A stretch of DNA of 64,000 bases from Acanthochlamys bracteata (Eukaryota > Streptophyta > Magnoliopsida > Pandanales > Velloziaceae), in NCBI GenBank assembly GCA_019914995.1, contig CM034127.1, forward strand, positions 248,001 to 312,000, in the 5' to 3' direction. Under the pieces are notes generated by a model. That model saw only the letters and a program-made list of their open reading frames with translations, did not search any database and was not told where the DNA came from. The number at the start of each line of letters is the position of its first letter. The first letter of the stretch is position 1. Below, in pieces: positions 16,449-29,500 of this stretch. Made by a program: the position numbers and the translations under genes.

Positions 16449-18631
16449 ATGATTAGGGGAGGTGGTGGTGGTGGTGGAGGTGGAGGAGGAGAAGGGTTGG
16501 GAGGAATGATGGTACCGTCGACGGCAGCGTCGGCGATACAGATGAGTGCGGCGGAGATGGTCGGTAGCGGAGCCTTAGGAGGAGGGAGAGTAGTGAAGGA
16601 AGTAGCTCTGGTGGAGCGGGTGCCGCAGTGGGGTGTTGGTGAAACGAGGGATTTGATTTCGATCAGGGCTGACTTGGAGAGAGACTTTACCATGTCGAAG
16701 CGGAACAAGACGTTGTGGGAAGTGGTGGCTGCGAGGATGAGGGAGAGAGGGCACCGCCGTAGCCCCGAACAGTGCAAGTGCAAGTGGAAGAATCTCGTCA
16801 ATCGCTACAAGGTGAGATTTAACTTTTTTTGCTCATTTTTTTTTACTGTTTAATTTGTTGTTTAGCTTCGAAAGTTGAAACTTTATTTATGCTTATCTGT
16901 AGTTCTGTTTGGTATGAGTTTGTTTGTGTTTTGTTAAGTAATGTGAGATAGGTATTGTTGGCTATTAGTTGGTTGTTTATGTCTAGCAAGTTGAGAACTT
17001 TATTTATGCAGCTGGTTGTATCGTTTAAGGTTTTTGTTTGATATAGGAGAAAATTGTGAAAGGAGAATACATATATCACAGAGAAGAAAATTTTGTAAAA
17101 GCGTTAACGTAAGAGGTAATTTTACTTTCATGTTAACAACCTAACCAGAGTGTATCTTTTACCAGAATTTTTACTTCATGTTGAACCAGAGTGTATCTTT
17201 TTTGGGATAGAATGCATTGCATATTCTTGGTTTTAGATGGAATGCATTGAACTATGTCTGGAACACTCTTATCTTACCCTTAAGTCCGGATGAAAAGTCA
17301 TGCTGATTGTGCCCTCTAGTCATAGCAATTGAACCATTTTCTTTCCTTTTGTTTTCTTTTTCGTTGTTGATTTATGCATGCCTTGGTGATCTTCACATGT
17401 TATTAGTGCTTTTAAGAATTTTGTTAAATGTGCTGGTGTAGTTTTTGAATGTATTTGTTTGCACACCGGAAGTCTAGGAACCTGGATTAGTTCAACTCTG
17501 CTGTTGTATCGGCAGTTGGATGTATGTTCTGGAAGTTCCGGTAGTCTTTTAGTATTACTAGTTTCTCAACTGCCCTTAATGTTTGTTGGAAACTCTATGC
17601 GATTCCTGTCGTTCTGCTTATTAACTTACCATTCAATTTCTCATCTACTTCATTGCACTTGCTTTGCTGTGGGCTTATAATGCCAAATTGTACAAGATCT
17701 TTTTTACTGATGTTCTTTAGAGAATGGAATTTCTTGCGCTCTTCCCTAAGTTTCTTAATGATTTCTAATTTACCCTGCAATTTGTCATGCATTTAGGCTT
17801 TCTGTATTTATTTCATGAGCATTCATGATGTAGAGTAGAGGACAAGAAGCTCGAGTCTCGTAGAGTCCATTTTTATGATTTGCTTGGCACATTCTGCTAG
17901 CTCTTTCTGCGCTCTTCTAAGCGGCATGCATTTATTCTTTGTTCTGTTACTGCTGAACTAGGTTATCCTTTTATGTTACTTTGCTTCTGTTGATATTTGT
18001 ACTTTGTGATGTATGATTTTTTTTCCTGAACAAAACAGCTCATGCCTCTTGGCAGGGAAAAGAGACATCTGATCCCGACAATGGCAGACACTGCCCCTTC
18101 TTTGAAGAGCTTCATGCCGTCTTTACAGAAAGGGCAAGGAACATGCAGCGCTTGCTCCTTGAGTCTGAATCAGGTACCTCTCACTCAAAGAAGAAATTGA
18201 AGAGACTCAGTGGGGATCGATCTTCTGATGAATTTTCGGAGGAAGATGAGGACAATGATGATGACAGTGATGACGAGCGTCCTGTGAGAAGTAGAAAGAA
18301 AAAGGTCGATAGAGGTCAGCATTCACAGAAGACAGCAGACAAGTCAAAAGCATCTGGAAGCATACTCGAACTACTACAGGAGTTTTTCTTGCAGCAACAA
18401 CGCATGGAGGCACAGTGGCGGGAGATTATTGATCGCAGGACCCAAGAGCGCAGAATGTTTGAGCAAGAGTGGCGACAGACGATGGAGAAACTTGAAAGGG
18501 AGAGATTGATGTTGGAACAATCTTGGAGGCAGAGGGAGGAGGAAAGGAGGACCAGGGAGGAGGACCGGGCAGAGAAGAGAGACCAGCTTCTTACTGCATT
18601 GTTCAATAAGCTTATACAGGAAGACCTATGA
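16449..18631 (+). CDS. Trihelix (GT-3-like) transcription factor
   Basis: A plant-specific DNA-binding protein of the GT-3 branch of trihelix factors, nuclear, expected to bind GT-type promoter elements. Two exons, 16449-16811 and 18056-18631, give 312 residues. Residues 4-14 are a run of glycines. The trihelix (Myb/SANT-like) domain spans about residues 55-135, with the signature tryptophans or aromatic equivalents in VPQWGVGETRDLI, KTLWEVVAARM and CKCKWKNLVNRYK, then the amphipathic fourth helix CPFFEELHAVFTERARNMQR in exon 2. An acidic stretch (EEDEDNDDDSDDE) and basic RSRKKK follow. The last 100 residues are a long charged coiled coil rich in R, E and Q, ending AEKRDQLLTALFNKLIQEDL, as in GT-3a/GT-3b. 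The acceptor at 18,056 was chosen over an AG at 18,038 because only it keeps frame. The 1.2-kb intron holds two small tandem duplications. Confidence 0.9.
16855..17205 (+). repeat. Small tandem duplications in the trihelix intron
   Basis: AACTTTATTTATGC with flanking similarity occurs near 16,879 and again near 16,996, an offset of about 117 bp. Just downstream, ACCAGAGTGTATCTTTT with preceding TTTACTT-CATGTT occurs near 17,144 and 17,185, an offset of about 41 bp. Both are diverged direct repeats. Confidence 0.6.
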
Positions 18632-19693
18632 GATCGGTTTAAATTAAGATTCTGTGCAATCTGAGGAGTATAGGCTTTGGTAGCTCCAATTCTAAAACCT
18701 CTCAAAATCAACAGTAAAGAGGAAGTTTATAAATAATGGGTAAGAAAACAGTTATTTAAAAAATTGTTTTCAGCTGATATTTTTCTGGGATAATTCCTCA
18801 TTCCGTTTGTTATACTAGTGGTTGTGTAATTCAAAATCATTCCTTCAGAGATAATGGTAGATCATTTTTGTGATGTTTTGCCTTTCGATGAAAGCAGGTT
18901 TGCTTGTCGTCGATTGGAACTAATTCGTTGGTGAGAATTTTGGCTCTCGAAGATTAAGGTGCAAATGATCAAATTACAATTTATTACATTCGAAGAGAAC
19001 TAGAAACTACAGTCTGATTTTCAAAACAATATAGAACAAATGCTCAAGTAGATACAGTGAATAATCAATCATTTGGTTAAACTTTATTTATAAAAAATTG
19101 GTTTTATTATTAAGAGCTGACTTTTGAAGTATATATTATTATCAGAGATAATCGCTGCTGTTCTTCAAGACAGATTATTAATTACGGAAATGTTTCATAA
19201 GCTTTTTGTATTAAAAATAAAAATTAATCAGCCAAGTTTTTGATGCTGCATATATGTCTTTGACATATCTCGCTTGCAGCCAGTTGGCAATAACTTATAG
19301 AAATTTCAGATAAATTATTGCTGTAGTAATTGCTATTTGGTTTCGTGGTGACTGTCATGAAGCTGTTGATGATTTTTTTTTTTTTTCCCATATTGCGTCT
19401 TTCAGTGATATTTACAAACACCTTCCAGGCACTCACAATAAATGCCAAGTCTGGTTAACATGTGGAGCAGACGGTGAACCAGGATTTCAAATTGATATTC
19501 ATTTTAGGGCATGCTTGATTGGAGCTTGTTTCTGTTAAAGAACTAAAACATATACATCGCAAGAGGCTACATTGGAACCCTTCTTTAGTCTGCTTGTCGT
19601 CAAATATCCATGTTGTTTATGTGTACTAATCTTAATACGGTAAATGAAATTCCATTCATGCTGAGAGACAAACATCTCACTTTCTTGTTGCAG
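18632..19693. other. Trihelix 3' region, no gene seen
   Basis: About 1.06 kb holding the probable 3' untranslated region and AT-rich spacer before the EF-hand relic. No convincing coding exon on either strand. Confidence 0.4.
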
Positions 19694-19984
19694 GAGTATG
19701 ATGTCAATGCTGATAGGCTACTCAGCCGGGAGGAGTTCATACAGTTTATTCAAAAATTGACAGCCGATACCATCACTGCTCGGGTACATAATCTGTTAAT
19801 TGCCACTATTCATGGCTCCAGCATTAGCACTTGCTACAAAGAGGGCTACCGAAGGAGTGCCAAGAGTGGGGAAACCGGTGGAGAAGCTTCTGATTCTGTC
19901 TATACCTCAACTGTGAGCGACTCTCGGGACTGTGCTGTTCCAGAAAGCAACTGAAGGAAGGATTCAATTAGTATCCGAAGAAAG
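19694..19984 (+). pseudogene. Frameshifted fragment of an EF-hand calcium-binding membrane protein
   Basis: A splice acceptor-like CTTGTTGCAG (19684-19693) is followed by EYDVNADRLLSREEFIQFIQ. This fits an EF-hand loop, with D, N, D and a terminal E in the expected positions, plus flanking helix, then KLTADTITA. After this the similarity to what I remember of a plant EF-hand family jumps to another frame (LATKRATEGVPRVGKPVEKL, 19,830-19,900) and back again (SVYTS, then FQKATEG-like at 19,938-19,960). At least two frame changes in about 200 bp make a working product unlikely. Upstream exons with the first EF-hand were not found, so this is a truncated relic. The family match is from memory and only moderately certain. 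Confidence 0.5.
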
Positions 19985-21215
19985 GTGCAGTTTCGTATTC
20001 GTGCACAACTAAAACCCGGTTTTCCTTTAACTTTATCATCTTCTTTTCACATTTTTTATCTGTACAAACTTTCTTGTGTGTAGAAATAATTTTGTTCAGG
20101 GAAATAAATGTTTTAGGGAGGTTTATATATGCTAAAAACTATTATTAGAGGCCAAACATTGCAAAAATGAAAAAAAGTGAAGGTAAATCCATTGGGTTAG
20201 TTAAGAGTTGACTTTCTTAACCTTCTCACCCGTCACGTTGGTAGAAACTGTCACGTCACTCCAAAATCTAATAAAAGAAGGTGGTTACATAATTGACACT
20301 GAACAGCGCTCTAATTACAGAAATAGCACCAAATTCCCGACCTATTATTTCGTAAAAGCCCACAAGCTTAGAAATATACTGCGAAATGCTAATAAATGTA
20401 CATTATGCCTCGAAGTTGCAAACTTAGGAGTTGGTGTTTATTTACTGTATCACCCCTATAAAGAGCTGTTAATATTAGAAATACCATTCATGTGATTCTT
20501 CTTCGCTGTCTCGAAGCAAGGAGAGACTAGAAGAGAGAGAAGAAGACTGACATAATATTCCTTCACTAGTCAGCTAAGAATAAGAAGAACAAAAACGTTT
20601 TCTGGACACAGAACGTTTCTCTCTCTCGCTTCTCTCTCTAGCTGTTCTTATTTGAAAGCGCAATTGCTGAAAGAGCTGAAGAGGTAATTAAACTTCTGTT
20701 GTTGTTTTGCTTTGGTTGAGAATTATTAGATCTTAATTCCTGTTTTTCAATTTTTTCTCATTTTTACAAATTTATTTATAGTTTTTACTTATCTGTTCAT
20801 CATCAGTTGACTGCTCGTTTTCCCAACCGATTAATTTCGTGTAGATTTTTCGCTCTGTTTGGTCCACTTCTCACTTTTTGTCCCTACTTTGATTTGTTTC
20901 AATTCAATGGAAAACAAGAAGATGATATTTTTCTTTCTTTCTTTTTTTTTCATATGGTAATTTGTTTCTCCTTTTAGTTGCAATCATTTCCTTGTTCGCT
21001 TTTTTTAATCATTACCACCATCATGAATTCAGAATTTATACATTTATTTATTTATTATTTTTTTTCCTTCATTCAACTAATTACACGATAATTTGTTTAA
21101 TTTTCTGATAATTTCAGCATTGTTATTGATTAGTAAATTCACCGGACGATCGTTGTTTACCGATCAACATCGACGCAGGAAAAGTCAACAGCCGATTGTC
21201 ACGTGACCTGAAGCA
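19985..21215 (+). promoter_or_regulatory. Promoter and leader (with probable leader intron) of the DUF716 gene
   Basis: A TATA box CCCTATAAAGAG lies at about 20454-20465, so transcription probably starts near 20,490. A purine- and pyrimidine-rich leader exon seems to end at GAAGAG before GTAATT at about 20,682. A T-rich stretch then ends in TTTCAG at about 21,117, consistent with a 5' untranslated intron of about 435 bp. The open frame 20,208-20,495 crosses the TATA box and is probably chance. Confidence 0.55.
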
Positions 21216-24200
21216 ATGGGATCGTTCAAAGGTCACGTGATTCCGGGGAGTTTGTTCCTTCTCGTCGGTCTATGGCACATCTGGTGCACGGCTGTCCGAT
21301 ACGTTTCGGATCCGGGTTCATTCCGGGTTCGTGTATGGAACCCGGTCGAAACGGGTGGGGTAAAGTACTTTGAGCTCTACGTAGTTACCGGCGGCGCGTT
21401 CCTTGATATGTGCGTGGAACTTTTATATTCCACGCATTTGAAGTGGTTTGTTGAACCAGATCGGATTTTGAATCCTAACCATTTGAACGATTTCGAGCAC
21501 GGGGGAATGCTTCTTATGTTCTTCCTCTTTGGTGTTCTCGCTTTACTATCTGAAAAGACCAGGTCAGTTTTTTCTAAATTGTTTCTTTATGCTTTTTTGC
21601 GTGTTTGAAGTTTGCTTTTACTTTGTTTTGGAGTAGAGTGGAAATGCATTAGGAGAACAGCTGGTTGTCTTCTTCCGGGAAAGAACCGAGCCTTCTCGTT
21701 TTGGTTGGTTGGGTTAGTGTATGAACTTATTGGTTAGGTTACCGGTTTGCCTTATCAATACATATAGATATGGGAAAGAACTCAAAGGAGATTCTGTGGA
21801 GTTTTGTACATTATCAATGTCTTTGTCTGAAACCATTGATCAGGCACCACCTCAGTTGCTTGAGATAGACCCTTAACAGTTTACCTGGTTATGATATCCA
21901 GCTCAAATGGTTAGGAACCCTTAATAGTTTACCTGTTATGATATCCTGATTCGTTGGGTTTAAGGATCTTTATCTTTCCGGACCTGAACAAAGAATTAAT
22001 TTACAATCCTTTGCCCTTTGGCACTCTCTTATTAACAGTAAAATAAGTGGTGGCCGTCTAGAGAAATTGCATTAGATCATATTTGTTTTGTGTTGGTGGT
22101 TGTCGTTTGCATAACTAGATGCCATGCTGTCCTTTCAAAACTTAATTATGTAAAGTGTCTCCTACTACTCTGCTTATGTTCATGGGACCAACGTGGGTAA
22201 AAAATCTTATTCTGTTCTTTTGAATATTCTTTTATTTTTGTGGCATAAGAAGCATGTGTTTTAGGGGTAGTTTGGCAAAGTTTTTTTATTTTATTTCACT
22301 TCAACTTCTCTTTTTTTAATAAACTTTTTACAGTATTCTATTTTTTTCTAAAAATTTGGAAAGTAAATGTGAATTGTACGCTATAAAATCTATGTGTATA
22401 TAGTTTTTTTTAGGGTAAAAAAATAAACTCATTTTTCGAAAAATTTTAAAATAAATCCATTTTCAGAAAAACTCTTTTTTTAACCACTCCAAAACAAGCT
22501 CTTTAGCCCAAAAGTGTTCTTACATGAATTGACTTCGTTTAAGGCCCGGGAGGATGGAGGATGATTGGGGGAAGTTACATTCCCAGTATTGTGACCAGAA
22601 TTTGTTGCTCTAACTGTTCTACTAATGTGCCCACCAAATCCATAGGCCACTTTTTCTGTATATACAAGGCTCGATTTTCTTGAGTAATCTGGCGTTGCCA
22701 TTGTATAGATACAGGGCCTAATTTTATAAGAAACGTACGTAGTCTATATTTGCATCAACTTTTGTAAAAATGGTTGTTAACAAGCAATCATGCAAGTGTT
22801 CACCTCTTTTCTTTTCTTTTCTTTTTCTTTTTCTCTCCTTACTTTTCTTTATGATGATGGTGCTGCTACCATTACATCATATCCACTACTAGATATGTTC
22901 GCCTAGCCTAACTTCTGCTGCTCTTTGTGTAGATTGATAGATTCTACTGAAAAATTGACATGAACATCCATAGATCTTTCACCTGAATTGCTTTAAGGTG
23001 TGTGTTTCTTCATGGGACCACAGCTTTTAGAGTTTGGTTGTGGAGGAATCCACTTCTTGAGAAGGGTAATTTGGTCCAAGCCCATGGTCTAAAGATAAGA
23101 TGAAGAAAAATAATCTACCATTGAGATTTGACCATCACCTTTCAGGTTTCCTACAATCTTTTTAGAGCCATGCAGACAAATTGGAATTATTTTGTAGTTA
23201 TGTCTGAGTTGGCCTAACTTGACCAACCAAATGATGTGGACGGCACATGGAATGCTACGTTTTTATTATGACGCCAGCTTGGCACACGCCGAAGTGCCTG
23301 ACTCAAATATTGACCTGTTCATTACAAGACCACTAATAGAATTAACTCGTCCATGAGAGACGGACCATTTCATGTACCAGGTTCACTTTTCCTCTTTATG
23401 AACAACTTTTTTCCTTACAGATTGGTCTAGAAGTGGTTAAAAGACCAGATGATTAGAGATTTAACACCCTACGAAAATTGCTATCCTACATAGAAGGTCA
23501 GCCAAGTTTAAGTTGTATGAAACACTTCGTGATGAGGACTTAGACCTACCTAACCTGAGTAAGTTGACAGTTCCACTTCTTTCCGTTGTAACTTATTTCT
23601 TTTTTCTTTAAATGTACCTGCATAAGGTATGCCCTTCAGTGGTTTGTGATTTACGTTCATATACTAATAATTATGCTTCTGGAGCCTACAGATATAGATT
23701 ATTACTTATAGTGGTTCAGTTGATGAGAGCAACATTTACTGGAGATGATAGGTCATATAGGCATTAACTATGAAATGGGAAGGTTGACTTCATTTGACAT
23801 TGTCCTTTTGCAACTTTTTGCAGACTAAAGCAAGAGGACTATTTAAAAACTAAAGTAGTATACAACCTTTCACCAATTAATCAATTAAACATAAGATAAT
23901 TGAACCTAGTCTCCAGACCAAAAACTTAGTTCATGAAAAGGTCTTTTCTTGTCATTGAATGTGGATTCAGACACTAAATATCTCTTTATACCATGCATCA
24001 CTTCTCTTATAAAAAATTCTAGTCTATCCAGCTCTATTCATTTTGCACCTTGGGCACTTGAGAGTTAGATGAAAACTCTACTTTACTTTTAACTGTATTC
24101 TGTTGTGAAGGCACTTCACAAGCATGTGACCATTCTCTGTGTAGCCTTTTTGTAATTGAAAGTCCGCGAACGGTTGTGTCTATATTGTTTAAATGTCATT

Positions 24201-25091
24201 TCCATTCCTGGCTGCTAAAATCTTGAAAGCTAAACTTGTTCGTGACTGCTAAAATCTTGAAAGGAAAAACTTGGTATTTCTTTTGTAATCTGTGTAAATC
24301 TTTATCCCACCTGCAAAGCTGAAAAAACAGACTGCACCCTCTTTCCTATTAAAATAATATCAATGGAGAGTTTGTAATAATAGGATCTGATGAACATGGG
24401 TTTTACATTGTTTTTATCATATTGGACACCAACTTTTCATTGGTTTCGTGCATCTTACCTGAAAAGTTTTCAAAGTTGAGTTATTCTTTACAAAAAAGTT
24501 AACACAAAGTGTTTATGCACAGAAACAGAAGCGTGTAACGCCATCACTAATTGTATGTTTTATTTCAGGTATCTTCCCCTTACTGATGAAGTATTATGCC
24601 TGTTTGTAGCAGTCGCCTTCGGTTCAGAATATGTACTGTTCTATCTCCACTCCACTTCTCATACTGGCCTGGAAGGATACTACCATTTCCTCCTTGTTGT
24701 ACTAGTTGGCCTTTGTGTTGCTTCCACTTCAGCTGGTGCTCTCTTCCCCTCAAGCCTTGCTGTGGACCTATCCAGTGGCATTGCTATTACACTCCAGGGC
24801 ACCTGGTTTTATCAGACCGCCTTCACACTCTATGGCCCAATGATGCCTCTTGGGTGTCGTCTAGATGGGAATGACATTGTTTGCAAGAAACATGATGCTC
24901 TGGCCCGAGGAGAGCGTTTTGCAAACTTACAATTCTTCACTCTATTCTTCCTTGTTTTTGTCTATGCACTTGGGTGCTACGCCGTTGCTGTATCCAGATT
25001 TGCACACCCAGAGCTTATGAAACAGAATGCTGCTGAGTTTGTTGGTGCTCATGACGGAAGTGAAGATGGCTTAGAGATGATTGTACACTAA
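21216..25091 (+). CDS. DUF716 / TMEM45-like multi-pass membrane protein
   Basis: Two exons, 21216-21562 and 24569-25091, separated by a 3-kb intron, give 289 residues, the usual length of plant DUF716 proteins. The phase agrees at the junction (arginine split AG/G). The protein has a membrane segment at residues 6-24 (GHVIPGSLFLLVGLWHIWCT), family-typical glycine, histidine and tryptophan residues, and FEHGGMLLMFFLFGVLALL at the end of exon 1. Four to five more hydrophobic segments lie in exon 2, including the conserved FYLHSTSHTGLEGYYH and GTWFYQTAF blocks. The C-terminus is short, acidic and cytosolic-looking. Plant members have been linked to virus and stress responses, but the biochemical activity is not established. 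The ATG at 21,216 follows a purine-rich context and begins the conserved MGSFKGHVIPGS start. Confidence 0.9.
21870..21948 (+). repeat. Short direct repeat in the DUF716 intron
   Basis: CCCTTAACAGTTTACCTGGT and its continuation to GATATCC occur at 21870 and, with small changes, at 21918, an offset of 48 bp. A second direct repeat, CTGCTAAAATCTTGAAAG, occurs near 24,211 and 24,246 in the same intron. Confidence 0.6.
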
Positions 25092-25573
25092 ACTGTTGAG
25101 GTAGGTGAAAATCTTTCTGGTCACTTGCTATGCTCAATAGCTATGCATACCTATTCTTCTCTGCTTTTACCAGAATTTACACATTTGCCAATGGTAGCCT
25201 TCTTGTTTCAACTCTTTTAAAGAAAGCAATCAATACCCAGTGCTAGTAGAAGCTGGTCATGACTTTTGTCTCTGTTTATATTTCCAATAATTGATTTCCA
25301 TCATCAGGATTTTGACCGGTGTCTATTCTTAGCAAAGATGGCGATAATAACCACTCCTCACAGCGCGATCTGCGAACTTGGGAATGTGCCTGTAGTCTTA
25401 TCCAGCACCCTTCTCATTATAAGGGTCTGCAAGTGATATGCCGGACAATGTAGGACGGAAGAGTGAAGCCCTCCGAAGAATGCAGGACAATTTACCTGAG
25501 CTGTATATGATTTGTTTTTTCTGCACAGGAATAGTTTCCATTTGCAGATTTCGCTCCAAAGAGAAGTCAGTTA

Positions 25574-25631
25574 CCCTGTTTAGGAAAGGTTATTTCTTAG
25601 AGCCCTGTTTAGGAAAGGTTATTTCTTAGAG
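25574..25631 (+). repeat. 29-bp perfect tandem duplication
   Basis: The 29-bp unit beginning CCCTGTTTAGGAAAGGTTAT occurs at 25574 and immediately again at 25603 without visible change, which suggests a recent slippage or repair duplication in the 3' region of the DUF716 gene. Confidence 0.9.
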
Positions 25632-26487
25632 TAGTTATCTTAACAAATATTGTGATTTTGAATTTTTGATAGGCATCTCGTTGTCAGTTTGGATTACGTA
25701 GAATAAGCATGGAGTGCACATCTCATAGGATAAGCCAAAATGTGGAACAGAAAATTATTTTGGATCCACTTTTATTGTTGGTTTTTTTAAATAGAAAATT
25801 TTGAATAACGCATTTTTAAAATATAATTCAAAATGATAATTCAAATACGATGAAATAGAGTAGTTTGAAGTAAAATGTTGGTGAAATAGAGTTTGATTTA
25901 GAAAATAAAATTAGAATATAATGTGTTAATTGAAATACTTAGAAGTGCCAAATTCGAAACTAAAAAAAAAAGAAAAATCCGGTGGTATCCGAAATATGTC
26001 CTAACACAAGCTAGATTGTGGAACTTTTTAATATTAGGAGATATAAATGGGCTGGCCCAGTTTGCTTGAGCAACTTCTGATCCAGCCCTCATGATCTGGT
26101 TTCAGAAAGGGAAGGCCTCTACAACGCAACTCAAAACAGAAAGAAAACTAAACAAATAAAAAAAGAAGTGGTAAGAATTATTATATATTTACAAAATGAT
26201 CGCTGCTCACTTCCTTAAAGCTTCTCAACTTCTTTAGAAGCTAAATACGTGTATTGAGCTAAGCATTGCATGTGTTCCTCTTACATAAATAATTTCTAGA
26301 AAAAGTGAATTAAAAATTTGTAAAGTGTATATTAACGGATTTTTTTTAATTAAATTTTCTTTTAGGATGTAGGCACCTTTCGACAATCGGTATGGAATTT
26401 TATTTTTATTTTTAATTTCATATTTCTAATAATTTCTTTATAACATTTTATAAAATTTATTAAAATATAAATAAAAAATTATATACT

Positions 26488-26523
<36 letters not shown>
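26488..26523. repeat. Palindromic trinucleotide run (TAA)n/(TTA)n
   Basis: Six TAA repeats run directly into the complementary TTA repeats, forming a perfect 36-bp palindrome of pure A/T that can extrude as a hairpin. Confidence 0.85.
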
Positions 26524-26524
<1 letters not shown>

Positions 26525-29500
26525 TCAGTAAAAAGCTTTTTGTATATTTTAATATATTAAAGTAGTTTTTATTTATAAATATTTTTAAATGTTTCCACAA
26601 GAGAATGCACTCTTCGTATGAACGCAACTTAAGTTAGGTGGCACCTGTGAATCTGTGATCCGTGTTAAACACAGATCTTGGAGAAGATAGGAGCCTAGAA
26701 GTTAAATTGTAGCTCTAGAACGTCTAGAAACAGAAATTATATACATATGGACGTATTTTAAATACCCATATTTATTTTTTTTAATCAAATTTTAAAATTC
26801 GAATAATTTATATATTTTAATTATATAAAAATTAAAAAATTTATTTTTACATACAAAAAAGTTTAATTTTAATTTTTTTATTTCACATTTTTAATATAAT
26901 TATATTATTAATTTTTAATATATTTTAAAATTATTGAAAAAATGTTTACTTTTATTTTATTTTAAAAAAATTTATTTTTTAGTTTTTATTTTTATAAAAT
27001 TTAATTACATATATTTAAAACATGACCGTGAGTCGATAACAACGTTGTGTACAAACAAACGCATCAACCAAAATCCAATGTTGACTGAATTGGGCTACAA
27101 AACCTTGTTGGCTTCATTTCAATTCCGTTGTTTGGGCCTTTCAAAAGCGGGACCCCCTTCTTAGACTCGAAGCTCCCTTTCTAACCATCCGCTTCTCAAC
27201 AGCCGACACATTTGTGGTTCCCACCGATTTATATTTCGGATCTTTTAATATCCATATCCGATATGAAAATTTTTACTCAGACGCGTACTCTGTTTATTAT
27301 GGGTTTGAGTCCATCCAATAAAAGTATACAAATCTTGATAAAGTTCGTAACTAAAACTAGCACACAGGTTAATGTTTATTTTTTGAGATATGCTTTAGTT
27401 ATATGACAATAAATTTTGTAAAAATAAATTTTATAAAAAATATGTAAAATAAATATAAAATTATACTTAATAAAAATAAAGTTTAATATAAAAAAAATAA
27501 AATTTGAAAAAATACTTCAAATATAAAAAGTAAATAAGTGAGCTCAAAATCAGTATGAAAAAAATAGCATTCCTTTTAATTAAAGCAAGTCTTTTATAAA
27601 GAGTCAAATTCTATTTAGAAGCCGTGTTTAGTTCAGATCCAAAGTCCTTTGCACTTAACTCTCTGGGTTCGGGTGGGGTACCAATCAGATAATTTCTTTG
27701 TGATTTAATTTACTCTGAACTCATTAAACTTATTTTTATGTAATTTTTTTTTTATTGAACTTATTTAATTGAACTTAAGAACTATTTGACATTTCATTTC
27801 AAAAAATAATATTAAAATTTAAAAAATATATAAAAATCACATAATAAAATTTTATTATTATTTATGATTATTTTTAGGTCAAAAAAATAAATTATTTTTT
27901 GAACTAAAATAAAAATACCTGAAATTATTCTTTAAAATCACTTCAAAATTCTCTCTTCATCTAATAAAATTTAATTCTTACTGATTAAAATACGCTCCGA
28001 GTTTGGGAGATTTGCAATTCTTTCGAGTTCGGTGGCGGTCTCCGGTCGTAGGGTCACGTGCAGCTGCTGTCAGGTGAAACGGCAGCAGCAGGTGGATATG
28101 GGCCAGGCCCAATATTAATGTAGGGCCCATTTCACTATCTTGGTCTTTTGAATACTGTTTGCAATATCAGTGGTTTGTTTGTGGTGGTGGTCCAACTGGT
28201 GGTTGGGCTTGTTTGATCTTGAGTTTGCTGGGTCCAGATTTCTTTTTATTTATTTATTTTTGGGGTTGGTCTTATTAGCTAAGCTATCAATCCAACTTAC
28301 AAACAGAATGGTTGTGCTTTAGCGTACGTTTGAGATTACTTTCAAAATTAAAATATTAATATTTTACAAATAAATTTATTTTTTTATTTGAGAATAATAA
28401 AGTATTATACATATAAAATTTTGATAATATTAAAGTTTTATAATTCAAAAAATTTTATACAATATAATAAAAAAGTTTTAAATAGAATATTTATTTAAAA
28501 TATAAGTACTTCAGGCGAAACGGCTTTCTTAATCCAGATAGGGTCTCGTCTCTTGTAACCCTAGAAACTTTGCAAATATTGCCCTTCATAATGAACTTTG
28601 GCATGATAGAATTGCCTCAAAGTTGCAGAAAGAATTTTACATTCTGATAACACGTAGCCACGTAGGACTTCATCGTTCATAAAGGAGCATGTGAACTGAA
28701 TTCGTATCTATTACGGAATACTATTTAACAGACATTCTGTTTTATGTTTTCAGAAAACTTATTTACATAATAATTATTTGTCAAATAATTCGTATTAAAG
28801 TTGAAATAATAGATTCGATAACGCTAATAATATTCGAGATAGCTTGAATGTGCAAAATATAGGAAGGAAGAGTGTTTGCTAAGCTAGGAGCAAAAAAAGT
28901 TTGTCCTTTAATTAGAAGAATAAAGAGGGAGTAAGTAATATTTGGATTTATATTGAGTATGATTTTTGTGTATATTAAATGCGTGTTTTAAACGTTTATA
29001 AATTTTTTTTTTTAAAATTTTGAATTTTGATAATTTATAAGTTTTAATTAAATAAAAAATTTAAAATTTTACGTACAAAATTTTAGTCTCAACTTTTTAT
29101 TTATATATTTTTAAATATAATTATATATTTTAATATATTTTTAAAAATTTTTGAAATACAAATACTAAATTTTATTTATATTTTATTTTTTCAAAAATAT
29201 TTTTTACTTTTTATGTTTATGAAATTTAATTACAGAAAAACGCGCACTAAATTTCGTTAAAAGTATAATAATAAATCAGAGTAACGGATCTTATCTATAA
29301 GTTGTTAGGAAGGAATATAATAAGAAATATAACGAACCCATATATTATTATATGCTATTATGTAGAGACTATTAAGTACAATAAAAAAATTTATGTTTAA
29401 TGGCATGGTTCTAAAATATTCAATTTCATGTGCTCCTACTTGATTAATAATAGATTGCTGATACCTTTTAATTTATCCAACCTTTTAAAATTTTAAATTA

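Noticed and set aside
16427-16801. 124-codon minus-strand frame with proline run
   Set aside because: Antisense shadow of trihelix exon 1; the prolines mirror the glycine run.
20208-20495. 95-codon plus-strand frame before the DUF716 gene
   Set aside because: It spans the TATA box, has no recognisable protein and ends in the presumed leader.
22262-22495. Possible second Tourist-like MITE (GGGGTAGTTTGG ... CCACTCCAAAACAAGC)
   Set aside because: The two ends resemble each other only weakly and no exact 3-bp target duplication could be fixed.
23460-23580. Possible C/D box snoRNA in the DUF716 intron (TGATGA ... CTGA)
   Set aside because: The boxes are only about 25 bases apart and there is no terminal stem.
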